Assembly (NCBI RefSeq): GCF_900156395.1
Contig: NZ_FTNL01000031.1
Span: forward strand, 1-32,340
From: Fluoribacter gormanii
GTDB lineage: Bacteria; Pseudomonadota; Gammaproteobacteria; Legionellales; Legionellaceae
Direction: 5' to 3'
Length of the DNA stretch: 32,340 nucleotides
Shown here: one piece after another, positions 24,259 to 32,340 of the stretch
How the letters are laid out: every line of letters starts with the position of its first letter
How positions within the stretch are numbered: position 1 is the first letter of the stretch
Notes under the pieces: generated by a model
Told to the model about the DNA's origin: nothing
The model's database searches: none
What the model saw: the letters and a program-made list of their open reading frames with translations, nothing else
Made by a program: the position numbers and the translations under genes

Positions 24259-24364
24259 GTAGATAGTGACGACATATTAAATTGAGCAAACCAATCTGTA
24301 CTCGAGTTTTCTAATTTATTTTTGAATTAAAAATCCATTTGGATAGCATTGAAGGAGTTGTTTT

Positions 24365-27300
24365 ATGCGTATTGTCTTGGATCTTCAAGGCGCTCAAACA
24401 CCCAATACTCGTTTTCGTGGTATTGGCCGTTATGTACTTTCCCTCGCCTTGGCGATTGCCAGAAATCGTGGAGAGCACGAAATTTTTATTGCTCTTAATG
24501 GGTTGTTTCCCGAAAGTATTGAACCGATACGAGCTGCATTTGATGGAATACTGCCACAGGAGCATATTCGTGTGTGGTACAGTGCAAATGAAAATGATTG
24601 GTCTCATCAAACAGCTGAACTGATACATGAAGCATTTCTTGCTCATTTAAAGCCCGATATAGTACTTGTCGGCAGTTTTTTCGAAGGTTCAAATGGAGGT
24701 GGTGTCGCCACGAGTATCGGTAGACTAAGTAAAACAATACCTGTAGCTGTCGTGATGCATGATTTAATTCCCCTGGTGTACTCGGAACATTACCTACACG
24801 ATTCAAAAACAAAAAAGTGGTACTTTAAAAAGCTTGAGTCTTTGGGGCAAGCTGACTTACTGTTATCTAACTCAGAGCACTCAAGGCAGGAAGCGTTAAA
24901 ATATTTAAGTTTTCCAGAAGACAAAATTGTTAATATTTCTTCCGCTGTGGATGACTATTTTAAACCCATAAAAGTAAATAATGCAGAGAGTTTAAGGAAA
25001 CGATATGGATTAACCCATCCATTTGTTTTATATACTGGCGGAATTGATTTTCGCAAGAACATTGATGGATTAATTCGCGCCTATGCGAAATTACCACTCG
25101 AGGTTCGTAATCAGCATCAATTGGTGATCGTGTGTTCTATAACACGAACCGAAAAGAAAAAACTTCTTTCGTTGGCGGCCTCACGTGGTTTGGCGGCTCA
25201 CGAATTAATACTTCCCGGATTTATACCAAGCGTTGATCTGCTGGGTTTGTATAATTTATGCAAAATTTTTGTATTTCCTTCTTTGCATGAGGGATTTGGT
25301 TTGCCTATTCTTGAAGCAATGTCGTGTGGTCAAGCAGTAATTGGATCGAATAAGAGCAGTATCCCTGAAGTCATTGGCAGAGAGGATAATCTATTTGACC
25401 CCCGCAATGATGAGTCAATAACAAAAATGCTCTTCAAGGTATTAATGGACGATGATTTTCGGAATGAACTAAAGCATTTCTCACTTGAGCAGGCTAAATT
25501 ATTCTCTTGGGATATCAGTGCTCGTAAGGCAATAAATGCATTGGTCGCTTGGGATAGTGAACGAAAAAAACAAGGCAGAACTTTACTGAGTACGAGCAAA
25601 CGACTCAAGTTGGCTTATGTTTCACCTCTTCCTCCGGAATGTAGCGGGATAAGTTACTACAGTGCTGAACTATTACCTTCGCTGAGTCGATTTTATGAAA
25701 TCGAAGTCGTTGTAGCACAAGATGAAGTTTATGATTCATGGATTACTGCCAATCATCCTGTTCGCTCGCTTGAATGGTTTCAAAACAATGGAGTCAACTA
25801 CTACGATCGGGTGATTTACCATTTTGGTAATTCGGTGTTCCATCAACATATGTTTGAGTTATGTAAACAAATACCTGGTGTAATTGTGCTACATGATTTT
25901 TTCCTCTCCGGAATTATTGACCATATGGCTTTTCATGGGACATCAAAAAATTTATTTAATTTAGAGTTATATTATTCGCATGGATATAAAGGATGTCTGG
26001 ATAACACGAATGATCATGATAAAGCGCTGTCTAAATATCCATGTAATTTGCGAATTCTACAAGCAGCCAGAGGCGTTATTGTCCATTCAGAGTTCTCGCG
26101 GTATTTAGCCGATCATTTTTATGGAGTCAATGCCGCAAGGGAATGGGCTGTTATTCCTCATTTAAGAAAACCGGTTGAAATAATTGATAAAATTACGGCG
26201 CGCCAACAATTAGGTCTTAACCCTGATGCATTTATAGTATGTAGTTTTGGAATATTAGGGCCTAATAAAGCAAACAATAGATTATTAGAGGCTTGGTTGG
26301 CTTCTGAGCTTGGACGCGATACACAGTGCAACCTTATCTTTGTAGGACAAAATGATCCTAAAAGTGCTTATGGGAAACAGTTATTAACCACTATTAATGC
26401 TGGTTTGGGAAAAAATGTAACGATTACTGGATGGTGTGATGAGCCAACGTACCAGTTGTATCTAGCCGCTGCAGATCTAGCGGTTCAACTGCGAAAAAAC
26501 TCTCGGGGAGAAACATCTGGAACAGTATTAGATTGTATGAATTATGGTATTCCTACGATTGTGAATGCACATGGCAGCCTCAGCGAATTGCCAGATAACT
26601 GTGTGTGGAAGTTACCAGACGAGTATACTGATATTCAACTGAAAGAGTCCCTTGAACTTTTTTGGAATGATAAAAATCGTCGATTAGTACTAGGGGACTT
26701 GGCACAAAAACATATAAGAGCTCAGCACGCTCCTTATGATTGTGCACAGAGATATTTTCATTCAATTGAAAAAATTTATGATATGGCTTCAGCTGATATT
26801 TTTTCATTAGGTAAGTCAGTAGCTCAACTCAAGGCTTATTCTCCAAATACGCACGATTTAATACGGTTAGCCAGAGATGTGGCTCAGTCTATTCCCAAAT
26901 CCATTCCTATCCGACAATTTTTTATTGATATATCCATGCTCATTGTTGAGGATGTGAAATCAGGAATTCAACGAGTGACACGAAGCATTTTAAAAGGATT
27001 ATTGGAGGCGCCACCATCAGGTTATAGAGTAGAACCTGTTTATGCTTCTGAGCGTCATACGTACCGGTATGCTCGTAAATTCACGCTTAATTTATTATCT
27101 TGTCCTTCTGAGGGCTTTGAAGACACACCCATTGACGCTTTTGCCGGCGATATTTTTCTAGGTTTGGATTTATGCCCAGGTATTGTACCCAGACATGAAG
27201 AATATCTGCTGAATCTTCGTCGCAAGGGCGTTTCTATTTATTTTGTTATTTATGATTTACTACCCATATTAATGCCGCAAATGTTTACTCCTGAAACGGA

Positions 27301-28150
27301 GAAAAGGCACCAATCCTGGATGAACACGGTTTCAATGTTTGACGGTGGATTATGTATATCCCAAGCAGTGGCTGATAATGTGTTTGACTATTTAAATGGT
27401 TTTAAATCAGAACACTCTCGCCCCTTCAAGGTTGGCTATTTTCATCTTGGTGCTGATATTGAAAACTCGTTACCAACGCATGGGATCAATAGTAATGAGG
27501 AGGAAGTTCTACAACAATTGGAACAAGACCCTACTTTTATCATGGTTGGAACCGTTGAGCCACGAAAAGGTCATAAACACGTGCTAAACGCATTTGAAAT
27601 ATTATGGTCGCAAGGGCTCCGGGCTAATTTGGTTATTATAGGAAAGAGGGGATGGAATGTAGAAAAACTAGTCCAAAAATTGCAAACACACCCGCAATTA
27701 TTTAAAAATTTATTTTGGCTAGAACACGTTAGTGATGAGTTTTTAGAACGGCTTTACGCTTCCTCCTCATGTATGCTGGCTGCGAGTGAAGGTGAGGGAT
27801 TTGGTTTACCTCTAATTGAGGCAGCGAAATATAAACTTCCCATCATTGCACGTGATCTGAAGGTCTTTCGTGAAATAGCCGGTAGTCATGCTACCTATTT
27901 TAACTCCAATCATCCCGCTGATCTTGCCGAGACTATTCTCTTTTGGCTTGATAATTTTAAAGAAAAAACTCACATCTTATCGGAAGATATGTCCTGGCTT
28001 ACATGGGAACAAAGTACACAGCAACTGCTGGAGGTGCTTTTCAAGGAGCAGTGGTATACACAATTGACCTCAGATCCTGGTGAGCTTGATTGGAGTCAAG
28101 GTTCAGAGATGAATGAAGATGCATTAGAGTCGGAGGTAGAATGCAACTAA
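24365..28150 (+). CDS. triple-domain GT4 glycosyltransferase, polymerase candidate
   Basis: The 1261-residue protein contains three glycosyltransferase units. Unit 1 (1-405) starts [20 protein letters not shown], with [25 protein letters not shown] and [12 protein letters not shown] (E309/E317). Unit 2 (about 413-805) starts [17 protein letters not shown] and has [23 protein letters not shown] and [15 protein letters not shown], where the second Glu of E-x7-E is Asp723. Unit 3 (about 850-1235) starts [20 protein letters not shown], with [20 protein letters not shown] and [13 protein letters not shown] (E1144/E1152). This resembles multidomain polymannan or rhamnan synthases such as WbdA, where each domain makes one linkage of the repeat. 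With gmd and rmd downstream, GDP-D-rhamnose is the probable donor. GAAGGAG lies 7 nt before the ATG. It overlaps gmd by 10 bp. Confidence 0.88.
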   Translation: MRIVLDLQGAQTPNTRFRGIGRYVLSLALAIARNRGEHEIFIALNGLFPESIEPIRAAFDGILPQEHIRVWYSANENDWSHQTAELIHEAFLAHLKPDIVLVGSFFEGSNGGGVATSIGRLSKTIPVAVVMHDLIPLVYSEHYLHDSKTKKWYFKKLESLGQADLLLSNSEHSRQEALKYLSFPEDKIVNISSAVDDYFKPIKVNNAESLRKRYGLTHPFVLYTGGIDFRKNIDGLIRAYAKLPLEVRNQHQLVIVCSITRTEKKKLLSLAASRGLAAHELILPGFIPSVDLLGLYNLCKIFVFPSLHEGFGLPILEAMSCGQAVIGSNKSSIPEVIGREDNLFDPRNDESITKMLFKVLMDDDFRNELKHFSLEQAKLFSWDISARKAINALVAWDSERKKQGRTLLSTSKRLKLAYVSPLPPECSGISYYSAELLPSLSRFYEIEVVVAQDEVYDSWITANHPVRSLEWFQNNGVNYYDRVIYHFGNSVFHQHMFELCKQIPGVIVLHDFFLSGIIDHMAFHGTSKNLFNLELYYSHGYKGCLDNTNDHDKALSKYPCNLRILQAARGVIVHSEFSRYLADHFYGVNAAREWAVIPHLRKPVEIIDKITARQQLGLNPDAFIVCSFGILGPNKANNRLLEAWLASELGRDTQCNLIFVGQNDPKSAYGKQLLTTINAGLGKNVTITGWCDEPTYQLYLAAADLAVQLRKNSRGETSGTVLDCMNYGIPTIVNAHGSLSELPDNCVWKLPDEYTDIQLKESLELFWNDKNRRLVLGDLAQKHIRAQHAPYDCAQRYFHSIEKIYDMASADIFSLGKSVAQLKAYSPNTHDLIRLARDVAQSIPKSIPIRQFFIDISMLIVEDVKSGIQRVTRSILKGLLEAPPSGYRVEPVYASERHTYRYARKFTLNLLSCPSEGFEDTPIDAFAGDIFLGLDLCPGIVPRHEEYLLNLRRKGVSIYFVIYDLLPILMPQMFTPETEKRHQSWMNTVSMFDGGLCISQAVADNVFDYLNGFKSEHSRPFKVGYFHLGADIENSLPTHGINSNEEEVLQQLEQDPTFIMVGTVEPRKGHKHVLNAFEILWSQGLRANLVIIGKRGWNVEKLVQKLQTHPQLFKNLFWLEHVSDEFLERLYASSSCMLAASEGEGFGLPLIEAAKYKLPIIARDLKVFREIAGSHATYFNSNHPADLAETILFWLDNFKEKTHILSEDMSWLTWEQSTQQLLEVLFKEQWYTQLTSDPGELDWSQGSEMNEDALESEVECN

Positions 28151-29193
28151 AAAAATCTCCTAAAATCGCAATGATCACTGGAATAACAGGCCAAGATGGC
28201 GCGTACCTGGCTGAGTTATTATTAGAAAAAAAATACGTGGTCTATGGTGCTTATCGTCGGTCTAGTGCCACTAATTTTTGGCGAATTAAAGAGTTAGGTA
28301 TCGATAAGCATCCAAATTTGCATTTGGTTGAATTTGATTTAACTGACTTGAGTTCGATTATAGGCTTACTTAGGAAAAGCCAGGCGACGGAAGTATATAA
28401 CTTGGCAGCACAGAGTTTCGTCACTTCTTCTTTTGAACAACCGATGATGACTTCTTCAATCACAGCACTTGGTGCTTTAAATATTTTAGAAGCAATTCGT
28501 ATTGTGAATCCGATGATTCGTTTTTACCAGGCAAGTACTTCGGAGATGTTTGGGAAAGTGCAAACTGTGCCGCAAACTGAATTAACGCCCTTTTATCCTC
28601 GTAGCCCTTACGGGGTTGCGAAATTGTATGCCCATTGGATGACTGTTAATTATCGTGAAAGTTACAACCTGTTTGCGTGTAGTGGCATCCTGTTTAATCA
28701 CGAATCTCCCCTGAGAGGTAGTGAATTTATTACGAGAAAAATAACCAACGGCATTGCAAAAATCAAATTGGGTCTGCTTGATGTCTTAGAAATAGGAAAC
28801 CTGGAAGCGAAACGAGATTGGGGGTTTGCCAGGGAATATGTAGAGGGTATGTGGCGTATGCTGCAAGCAGAGGAACCTGATACCTATGTATTGGCAACTC
28901 AGCGTACTGAAAGTGTTCGACATTTCGTAAACCTGGCTGCACAAGCAGCGGGTTTTGATCTTGTTTGGGAGGGAAGTGGTTCTAATGAAATAGCTGTGGA
29001 TCAACGCACAGGAAAGACTATAGTGCAAGTTAATCCTCAATTCTATCGGCCGGCAGAAGTAGATTTACTGATTGGTGATGCCTCCAAAGCAAAAAAATGC
29101 CTGGGGTGGGAGCCTAAAATAACTTTAGAACATTTATGTCAAATGATGTTCGAAGCGGATCTTCAACGAAATAAGCGTGGGGTAGCTCTATAA
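28141..29193 (+). CDS. gmd: GDP-mannose 4,6-dehydratase
   Basis: The 350-residue short-chain dehydrogenase-type enzyme has the NADP-binding TGITGQDG (13-20), the YRRSS loop (38-42), STSEMFG with the catalytic Thr/Glu (132-138) and YGVAK with Tyr157/Lys161. The FNHESPLRG and [15 protein letters not shown] segments are characteristic of Gmd rather than other nucleotide-sugar dehydratases. It converts GDP-D-mannose to GDP-4-keto-6-deoxy-D-mannose in the cytosol. The start lies within the last codons of the glycosyltransferase gene, with GGAGG 4 nt before it, and the stop overlaps the rmd start by one base, so the three genes are translationally linked. Confidence 0.95.
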   Translation: MQLKKSPKIAMITGITGQDGAYLAELLLEKKYVVYGAYRRSSATNFWRIKELGIDKHPNLHLVEFDLTDLSSIIGLLRKSQATEVYNLAAQSFVTSSFEQPMMTSSITALGALNILEAIRIVNPMIRFYQASTSEMFGKVQTVPQTELTPFYPRSPYGVAKLYAHWMTVNYRESYNLFACSGILFNHESPLRGSEFITRKITNGIAKIKLGLLDVLEIGNLEAKRDWGFAREYVEGMWRMLQAEEPDTYVLATQRTESVRHFVNLAAQAAGFDLVWEGSGSNEIAVDQRTGKTIVQVNPQFYRPAEVDLLIGDASKAKKCLGWEPKITLEHLCQMMFEADLQRNKRGVAL

Positions 29194-30089
29194 TGAAGAA
29201 GGTTATTATTACCGGCGCAACAGGGTTTACCGGTTATTATCTTTCTCTGGAACTGATCCGTGCTGGAATGAACGTAATCGGTCTTTGCCAACGCCTGCCG
29301 TCCCATCCGATTCCGCAAGTGAGTTATTTTGCATGCGATCTTTTAAATAAAGAGGAGCTGTGCAAGATAGTTAAAGAAATTGAGCCAGAAGTGGTTGTTC
29401 ATTTAGCGGCGATTTCCTTTATAGGACAGAATAATGCGGAAACAATGTACCTGACGAATATTATCGGAACCCGGAATTTATTAGAGTCTTTATCCCAATT
29501 ATCAAAATGTCCGCATAACATTCTCTTGGCCAGTAGCGGCAATATTTATGGAAATACGGACCGTGAGTTCATTGATGAAACAGTATCTGCCGCACCAGTC
29601 AATGATTATTCCGTTAGCAAATTATCTATGGAGTACATGGCGAGACTCTGGATGAGCGAGCTTCCTATTACCATTGTGCGTCCATTTAATTATACGGGCG
29701 TGGAGCAGCCATCTCTATTTTTGGTGCCAAAATTAGTAACGCATTTTTCGCAACGTGCTGATTTTTTGGAATTAGGCAACTTAAACATCGTGCGGGATTT
29801 CTCTGACGTACGTGATGTTGTACGCGCATATCGACGACTCATAGAGGTAGGCGGTGTTGCCGATGAGGTTGTTAATATTTGTACTGGCCAAGGGTACTCT
29901 TTGCAGCAGATACTCTCCATATTGAGTAAGTTAACGGGGCATATGCCGGAAATTCGGGTTAATCCCTCATTTGTTCGCAGTCATGAAATAAAACATTTAG
30001 TTGGATGTAACCAAAAGCTTGAACAAATTATAGGACCTTTTGCTCACTTTTCTTTAGAAGAGACCTTAAATTGGATGTTAGAAGCTTAA
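29193..30089 (+). CDS. rmd: GDP-6-deoxy-D-mannose reductase (GDP-4-keto-6-deoxymannose reductase)
   Basis: The 298-residue SDR enzyme has TGATGFTG (7-14), SSGNIYG (114-120) and YSVSK (139-143), followed by RPFNYTGVEQPSLFLVPK and the NIVRDFSDVRDVVRAYRRL segment typical of Rmd. Fcl-type GDP-fucose synthases have a different C-terminal part and an epimerase function, so GDP-D-rhamnose is the expected product. With gmd this gives the donor for D-rhamnose polymers such as the Pseudomonas A-band polysaccharide. It is the last gene of the plus-strand operon. Downstream (30090-30264) there is an imperfect CTGCCG/CGGCGG stem but no T-run. Confidence 0.88.
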   Translation: MKKVIITGATGFTGYYLSLELIRAGMNVIGLCQRLPSHPIPQVSYFACDLLNKEELCKIVKEIEPEVVVHLAAISFIGQNNAETMYLTNIIGTRNLLESLSQLSKCPHNILLASSGNIYGNTDREFIDETVSAAPVNDYSVSKLSMEYMARLWMSELPITIVRPFNYTGVEQPSLFLVPKLVTHFSQRADFLELGNLNIVRDFSDVRDVVRAYRRLIEVGGVADEVVNICTGQGYSLQQILSILSKLTGHMPEIRVNPSFVRSHEIKHLVGCNQKLEQIIGPFAHFSLEETLNWMLEA

Positions 30090-30264
30090 TTTTTAAGTTG
30101 ACAATTCATCCTTATAGCCTATCTGCCGCGAACAAGTCATGGCACATGTACGGCGGTAGAGATGAGGAGTCAAAATAACCTACTTTGAATGCTTAATTTA
30201 AATACACTTAAAGGGTATAATATTTTCTCTAATTGAAGAATTTTGAAGTTAATTGGAAATTATT

Positions 30265-30993
30265 ATGTCTTTATTGTCACGAGAAGATTTTGTAAACATC
30301 TGTACAGAAACTATTTTAAACACTAGAAAAAAAATAACGATCGGGAATCAAAAAAGTGGATATGTAAAATATCACCGTGAGATTAAAGAAAACAACTATA
30401 TCTCTAAAAATATCCGAGCCCATCTTATTTCTACCACAGAAGATGAATATATGTATCGACATGATCTGATTGAACATGTTGGTTTGGGTAATTGTCATGA
30501 GCTTGCAGATTATCTTTTGGTAGAAGTTGGTAAAGAAATTACTCGCAAAGGTGCAAAGGCACGCATTCGTATTGTGAGTTCGCTCAAATGTGATCATGTT
30601 TATTTAGAAATTATGATTCGTTTAAAAGGGGAAAAGGATTATTCAATTTGGGAGGTTGATGCTTGGGACCCACGAATTATTGATATCAGTACGCGACCTG
30701 ATGGTTCAATTAAAAATCATGAATCTCTTATCTATGGATATTCAGCAAACACACAAAACTCTGTATATACCGATCAGATTAACTACAATCGCCGATACAC
30801 ATTTTTTAATGCAATACCAAAGCCATTGCCTGGAAGTCCCCCCGCTGGAAGTGCTACACCGGAACGAGAGATCTTGGAGAAGCATGCTAAAATGTACGAT
30901 GATTACACTTTAGAAGAGTCAATGGAAGCAGGAATGTTTGACACCTCTGGAGACGTTCATTACTTACAACAAGTTTCAAGTTGGCAGCACTAG
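30265..30993 (+). CDS. putative papain/transglutaminase-like cysteine enzyme, effector candidate
   Basis: The 242-residue protein shows a Cys-His-Asp series in the order and spacing of the papain/transglutaminase-like superfamily. GNCHELADYLL (Cys77, at the start of a helix) comes first, then CDHVYLEIMIRL (His111, on a strand) and SIWEVDAWDPR (Asp132 or Asp135). The family includes bacterial toxins and translocated cysteine proteases, acyltransferases and deamidases. No signal peptide is seen. The tail is Pro-rich and then acidic (YTLEESMEAGMFD), a pattern compatible with the Glu-rich C-terminal signals of Dot/Icm substrates. I chose ATG 30265; an in-frame TTG at 30253 with GAAG upstream is possible. 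Substrate and export are inference. It is transcribed after the rmd gene but separated by 175 bp. Confidence 0.65.
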   Translation: MSLLSREDFVNICTETILNTRKKITIGNQKSGYVKYHREIKENNYISKNIRAHLISTTEDEYMYRHDLIEHVGLGNCHELADYLLVEVGKEITRKGAKARIRIVSSLKCDHVYLEIMIRLKGEKDYSIWEVDAWDPRIIDISTRPDGSIKNHESLIYGYSANTQNSVYTDQINYNRRYTFFNAIPKPLPGSPPAGSATPEREILEKHAKMYDDYTLEESMEAGMFDTSGDVHYLQQVSSWQH

Positions 30994-31013
30994 TATAAGG
31001 GTAGTTTGAGAGT

Positions 31014-31033
31014 TTCTGTAATTTCAGAATTTT
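31014..31033 (+). terminator. weak hairpin between convergent genes
   Basis: TTCTG (31014-31018) and CAGAA (31025-31029) form a short stem with a 6-base loop followed by TTTT. It lies 21 bp after the plus-strand stop at 30993 and before the convergent stop at 31122. The stem is short and AT-rich, so the call is tentative. Confidence 0.25.
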
Positions 31034-31121
31034 AAATGAGCTGTACCACTTTTTAAGAGATAGCGAGCTTCATCTGGAGGAAATAAGGTGAAGTTCAGTT
31101 TGAATTTTAAGAATTCGGTAG

Positions 31122-31937
31122 CTACCATTCCATGGTAAACTGCAGCTCATCATCTTCATCACGCGGCGGTGTCGCTTGAACTACATTTTTTGGTTCTTTA
31201 GTTTTAGGTATTAAGACAGCAGCATTTTTTTCTAATTGTTCAATCTTTTCTAGTAAAATCTTTTGGTGCTCTATTAATTGTTTACGAGCCTTCTCGTTTT
31301 CAATTTGCTTTTCATAAACGTTGGATTGTTCTTTTAACTCTTCATTGGCTGATTGGAGCTTGCAAACGTCATGCTCTAAAGTCTTGCGAGTCTCATAATT
31401 AGTGCATTCTCGCTTTGCTTCATTGATTGATTCCTTGTGTACAAAACGTAAGAAAAAACGTTTAACTAAACCAGGTTGTTTATCTGCTAAAAAACGGGCC
31501 CAACCTCCTGGTTCCTTTGCGGGTAGAGTCTCTATTTGTTCATTAAGTTCAGTAATCGTTTTGGTATTGGTTTGCCACTGTTTTTTTAAGCGGTTGAATT
31601 CTGAAACCATATCCTCTAGCTCTTCTTTTACCCCCTTACCCATATTTATGAGCGCTTTATCGATTTTGGGTAGTTTTATTTTAAAGTTATCAATAATATC
31701 AATTAAGTTATCATCTGTAAGCGCTTCTATAATATACAAATAGTCGTTATCCTCGGCGATATTTCGAGCTTTTTTTAATTGTTCAAAAGCTTTATAGCAG
31801 ATGAGGCTAATAAATTCCTTCTCTAATGCTAGGATTTCATTAATAGCGGATTCAATTTTTTTGCCAGCCTCCTTTGCACCTTCGTCTCTTCTGGTAAGCC
31901 TATGAAGTGTTTCACCCATTTTGATCTCATACATCAT
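31122..31937 (-). CDS. coiled-coil protein with acidic C-terminus, unknown function
   Basis: A 271-residue soluble protein dominated by charged helices. The region from about 85 to 140 and from about 175 to 240 shows heptad-like spacing (ITELNEQIETL; YETRKTLEHDVCKLQSANEELK), separated by a Gly/Trp-containing turn followed by a basic hydrophobic stretch (LVKRFFLRFVHK, about 156-167) that could touch a membrane. The tail ends RDEDDELQFTMEW, acidic with hydrophobic residues close to the end, which agrees with known Dot/Icm signal composition but proves nothing. No family is recognised. Starts at 31937 and 31934 are both possible, and ATG 31919 (MGETLHRL) also has a GAG upstream, so the N-terminus is uncertain by a few residues. 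It is convergent with the preceding cysteine-enzyme gene. Confidence 0.6.
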   Translation of the reverse strand: MMYEIKMGETLHRLTRRDEGAKEAGKKIESAINEILALEKEFISLICYKAFEQLKKARNIAEDNDYLYIIEALTDDNLIDIIDNFKIKLPKIDKALINMGKGVKEELEDMVSEFNRLKKQWQTNTKTITELNEQIETLPAKEPGGWARFLADKQPGLVKRFFLRFVHKESINEAKRECTNYETRKTLEHDVCKLQSANEELKEQSNVYEKQIENEKARKQLIEHQKILLEKIEQLEKNAAVLIPKTKEPKNVVQATPPRDEDDELQFTMEW

Positions 31938-32193
31938 TCCTGTTTAGTATAATTTTAGTACAAAAATATTAGTGATTTATTAACACTTAAAAGTGATTAT
32001 CCTGCTCCAGACATGATTTGATAATTCGCGATTTATAGGGTTGAATTTACCCATCAATTATATTTTAAATGTAACTCCCCACGTCATCCCGAACCCGAGC
32101 GCAGCGAGGGTGAGGGATCTCCTGCGGTGTATCTCGGATACAGTCATGTAAAAAAACATTTGAAAAATTATGTGGTTGTGATCAAATAGCTGC
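31938..32193. other. AT-rich spacer containing repeat copy 2
   Basis: This region should hold the promoter for the minus-strand coiled-coil gene near 31940-32060. It contains the 54-bp repeat at 32071-32124. I see no gene here. Confidence 0.4.
32071..32124 (+). repeat. 54-bp dispersed repeat, copy 2, intergenic
   Basis: Exact reverse complement of 268-321 across 54 bases; identity stops sharply on both sides. The palindromic core is the same (GGGAT/ATCCC, GGGT/ACCC, GC/GC with TC mismatches). This copy is not within a recognisable gene. The two copies lie in opposite orientation about 31.7 kb apart, near either end of the window. Confidence 0.9.
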
Positions 32194-32340
32194 ATGAAAT
32201 ACTACGAACAAATCATCAGCACACTATTGGCTAGGATTGCGGAACTAGAAAAGAGAGTGACGCAACAGGCGGCAAGGATAGCAGAGTAAGACAACAGATA
32301 GTCCAACTGAACAGGAAATCTATATGCATAAGGAATCATA
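32194..32340 (+). pseudogene. possible degenerate IS66-like transposase start, cut by window end
   Basis: ATG 32194 opens a 31-codon frame (MKYYEQIISTLLARIAELEK...AARIAE) ending TAA at 32287-32289. Directly after, another frame continues RQQIVQLNRKS, so joining them would give a continuous RIAEL-type coiled coil, as at the N-terminus of IS66-type and related transposases. The remaining bases to the window end are too few to confirm a transposase. If right, it is a frameshifted remnant. It might equally be a short coiled-coil ORF of no importance. Confidence 0.3.

Noticed and set aside
24311..24646. 111-codon minus-strand ORF across the start of the triple glycosyltransferase
   Set aside because: Antisense to the conserved N-terminus of the glycosyltransferase, and it would cover that gene's ribosome site.
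29193..30089. GDP-fucose synthase (fcl) as an alternative for rmd
   Set aside because: The C-terminal RDFSDVRDVVRAYRRL region and the length of 298 match GDP-6-deoxymannose reductases better than the longer fucose synthases. A biochemical test would be decisive.
1..32340. tRNA, rRNA or replication origin
   Set aside because: I found no cloverleaf with a conserved T-loop, no rRNA-like stretches, and no DnaA-box cluster.

Overview
The window is AT-rich gammaproteobacterial DNA, most probably from a Legionella species. This is inferred from three things: the low GC content, several long proteins without an obvious housekeeping role that look like Dot/Icm effector candidates, and a dispersed repeat that reads as RHPEPERSEGEG when it falls inside a gene. 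Species cannot be fixed from the sequence. L. longbeachae is known to carry a capsule locus with ABC-type export genes, so it or a relative is plausible.

Left part (1-12.7 kb), accessory and mixed genes: a GIY-YIG nuclease cut by the window edge; a secreted protein whose C-terminus is made by a 54-bp dispersed repeat; an LCM-type SAM methyltransferase followed by a nested hairpin; a periplasmic amino-acid-binding protein; a 680-aa membrane-anchored helical protein with an internal duplication; a HerA/YjgR-like ATPase; a small secreted protein; a YbaB/EbfC-like nucleoid protein; a divergent pair of paralogues sharing conserved His and Cys motifs; an unknown 297-aa protein; and a NAGPA-type phosphodiester glycosidase without a signal peptide.

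Middle part (12.9-30.1 kb), one surface-polysaccharide locus: a GT4-KpsC hemi-fusion (-), KpsS (+), KpsE/CtrB-like and KpsD/CtrA-like envelope exporters (+), KpsT/KpsM ABC transporter (-), then a + strand run of two FkbM methyltransferases, a 1261-aa triple glycosyltransferase, Gmd and Rmd. Gmd plus Rmd make GDP-D-rhamnose, so the polymer probably contains D-rhamnose, possibly O-methylated, built on a Kdo linker and exported by the ABC pathway. Three features stand out. One FkbM methyltransferase carries five 35-residue coiled-coil repeats (five 105-bp tandem DNA repeats) and a DUF4214-like module. The KpsT ATPase has a C-terminal extension with two similar modules. KpsC is reduced to one Kdo-transferase half and fused to a GT4 enzyme. 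By analogy with WbdD/WbdA/Wzt of E. coli O9a, this looks like a chain-terminating molecular ruler joined to a group-2-type capsule exporter, an arrangement I do not recognise from described systems.

Right part (30.2-32.3 kb): a protein with a Cys-His-Asp pattern of a papain/transglutaminase-like enzyme, a coiled-coil protein with an acidic tail, a second copy of the 54-bp repeat in inverted orientation, and what may be the degenerate start of an IS66-like transposase.
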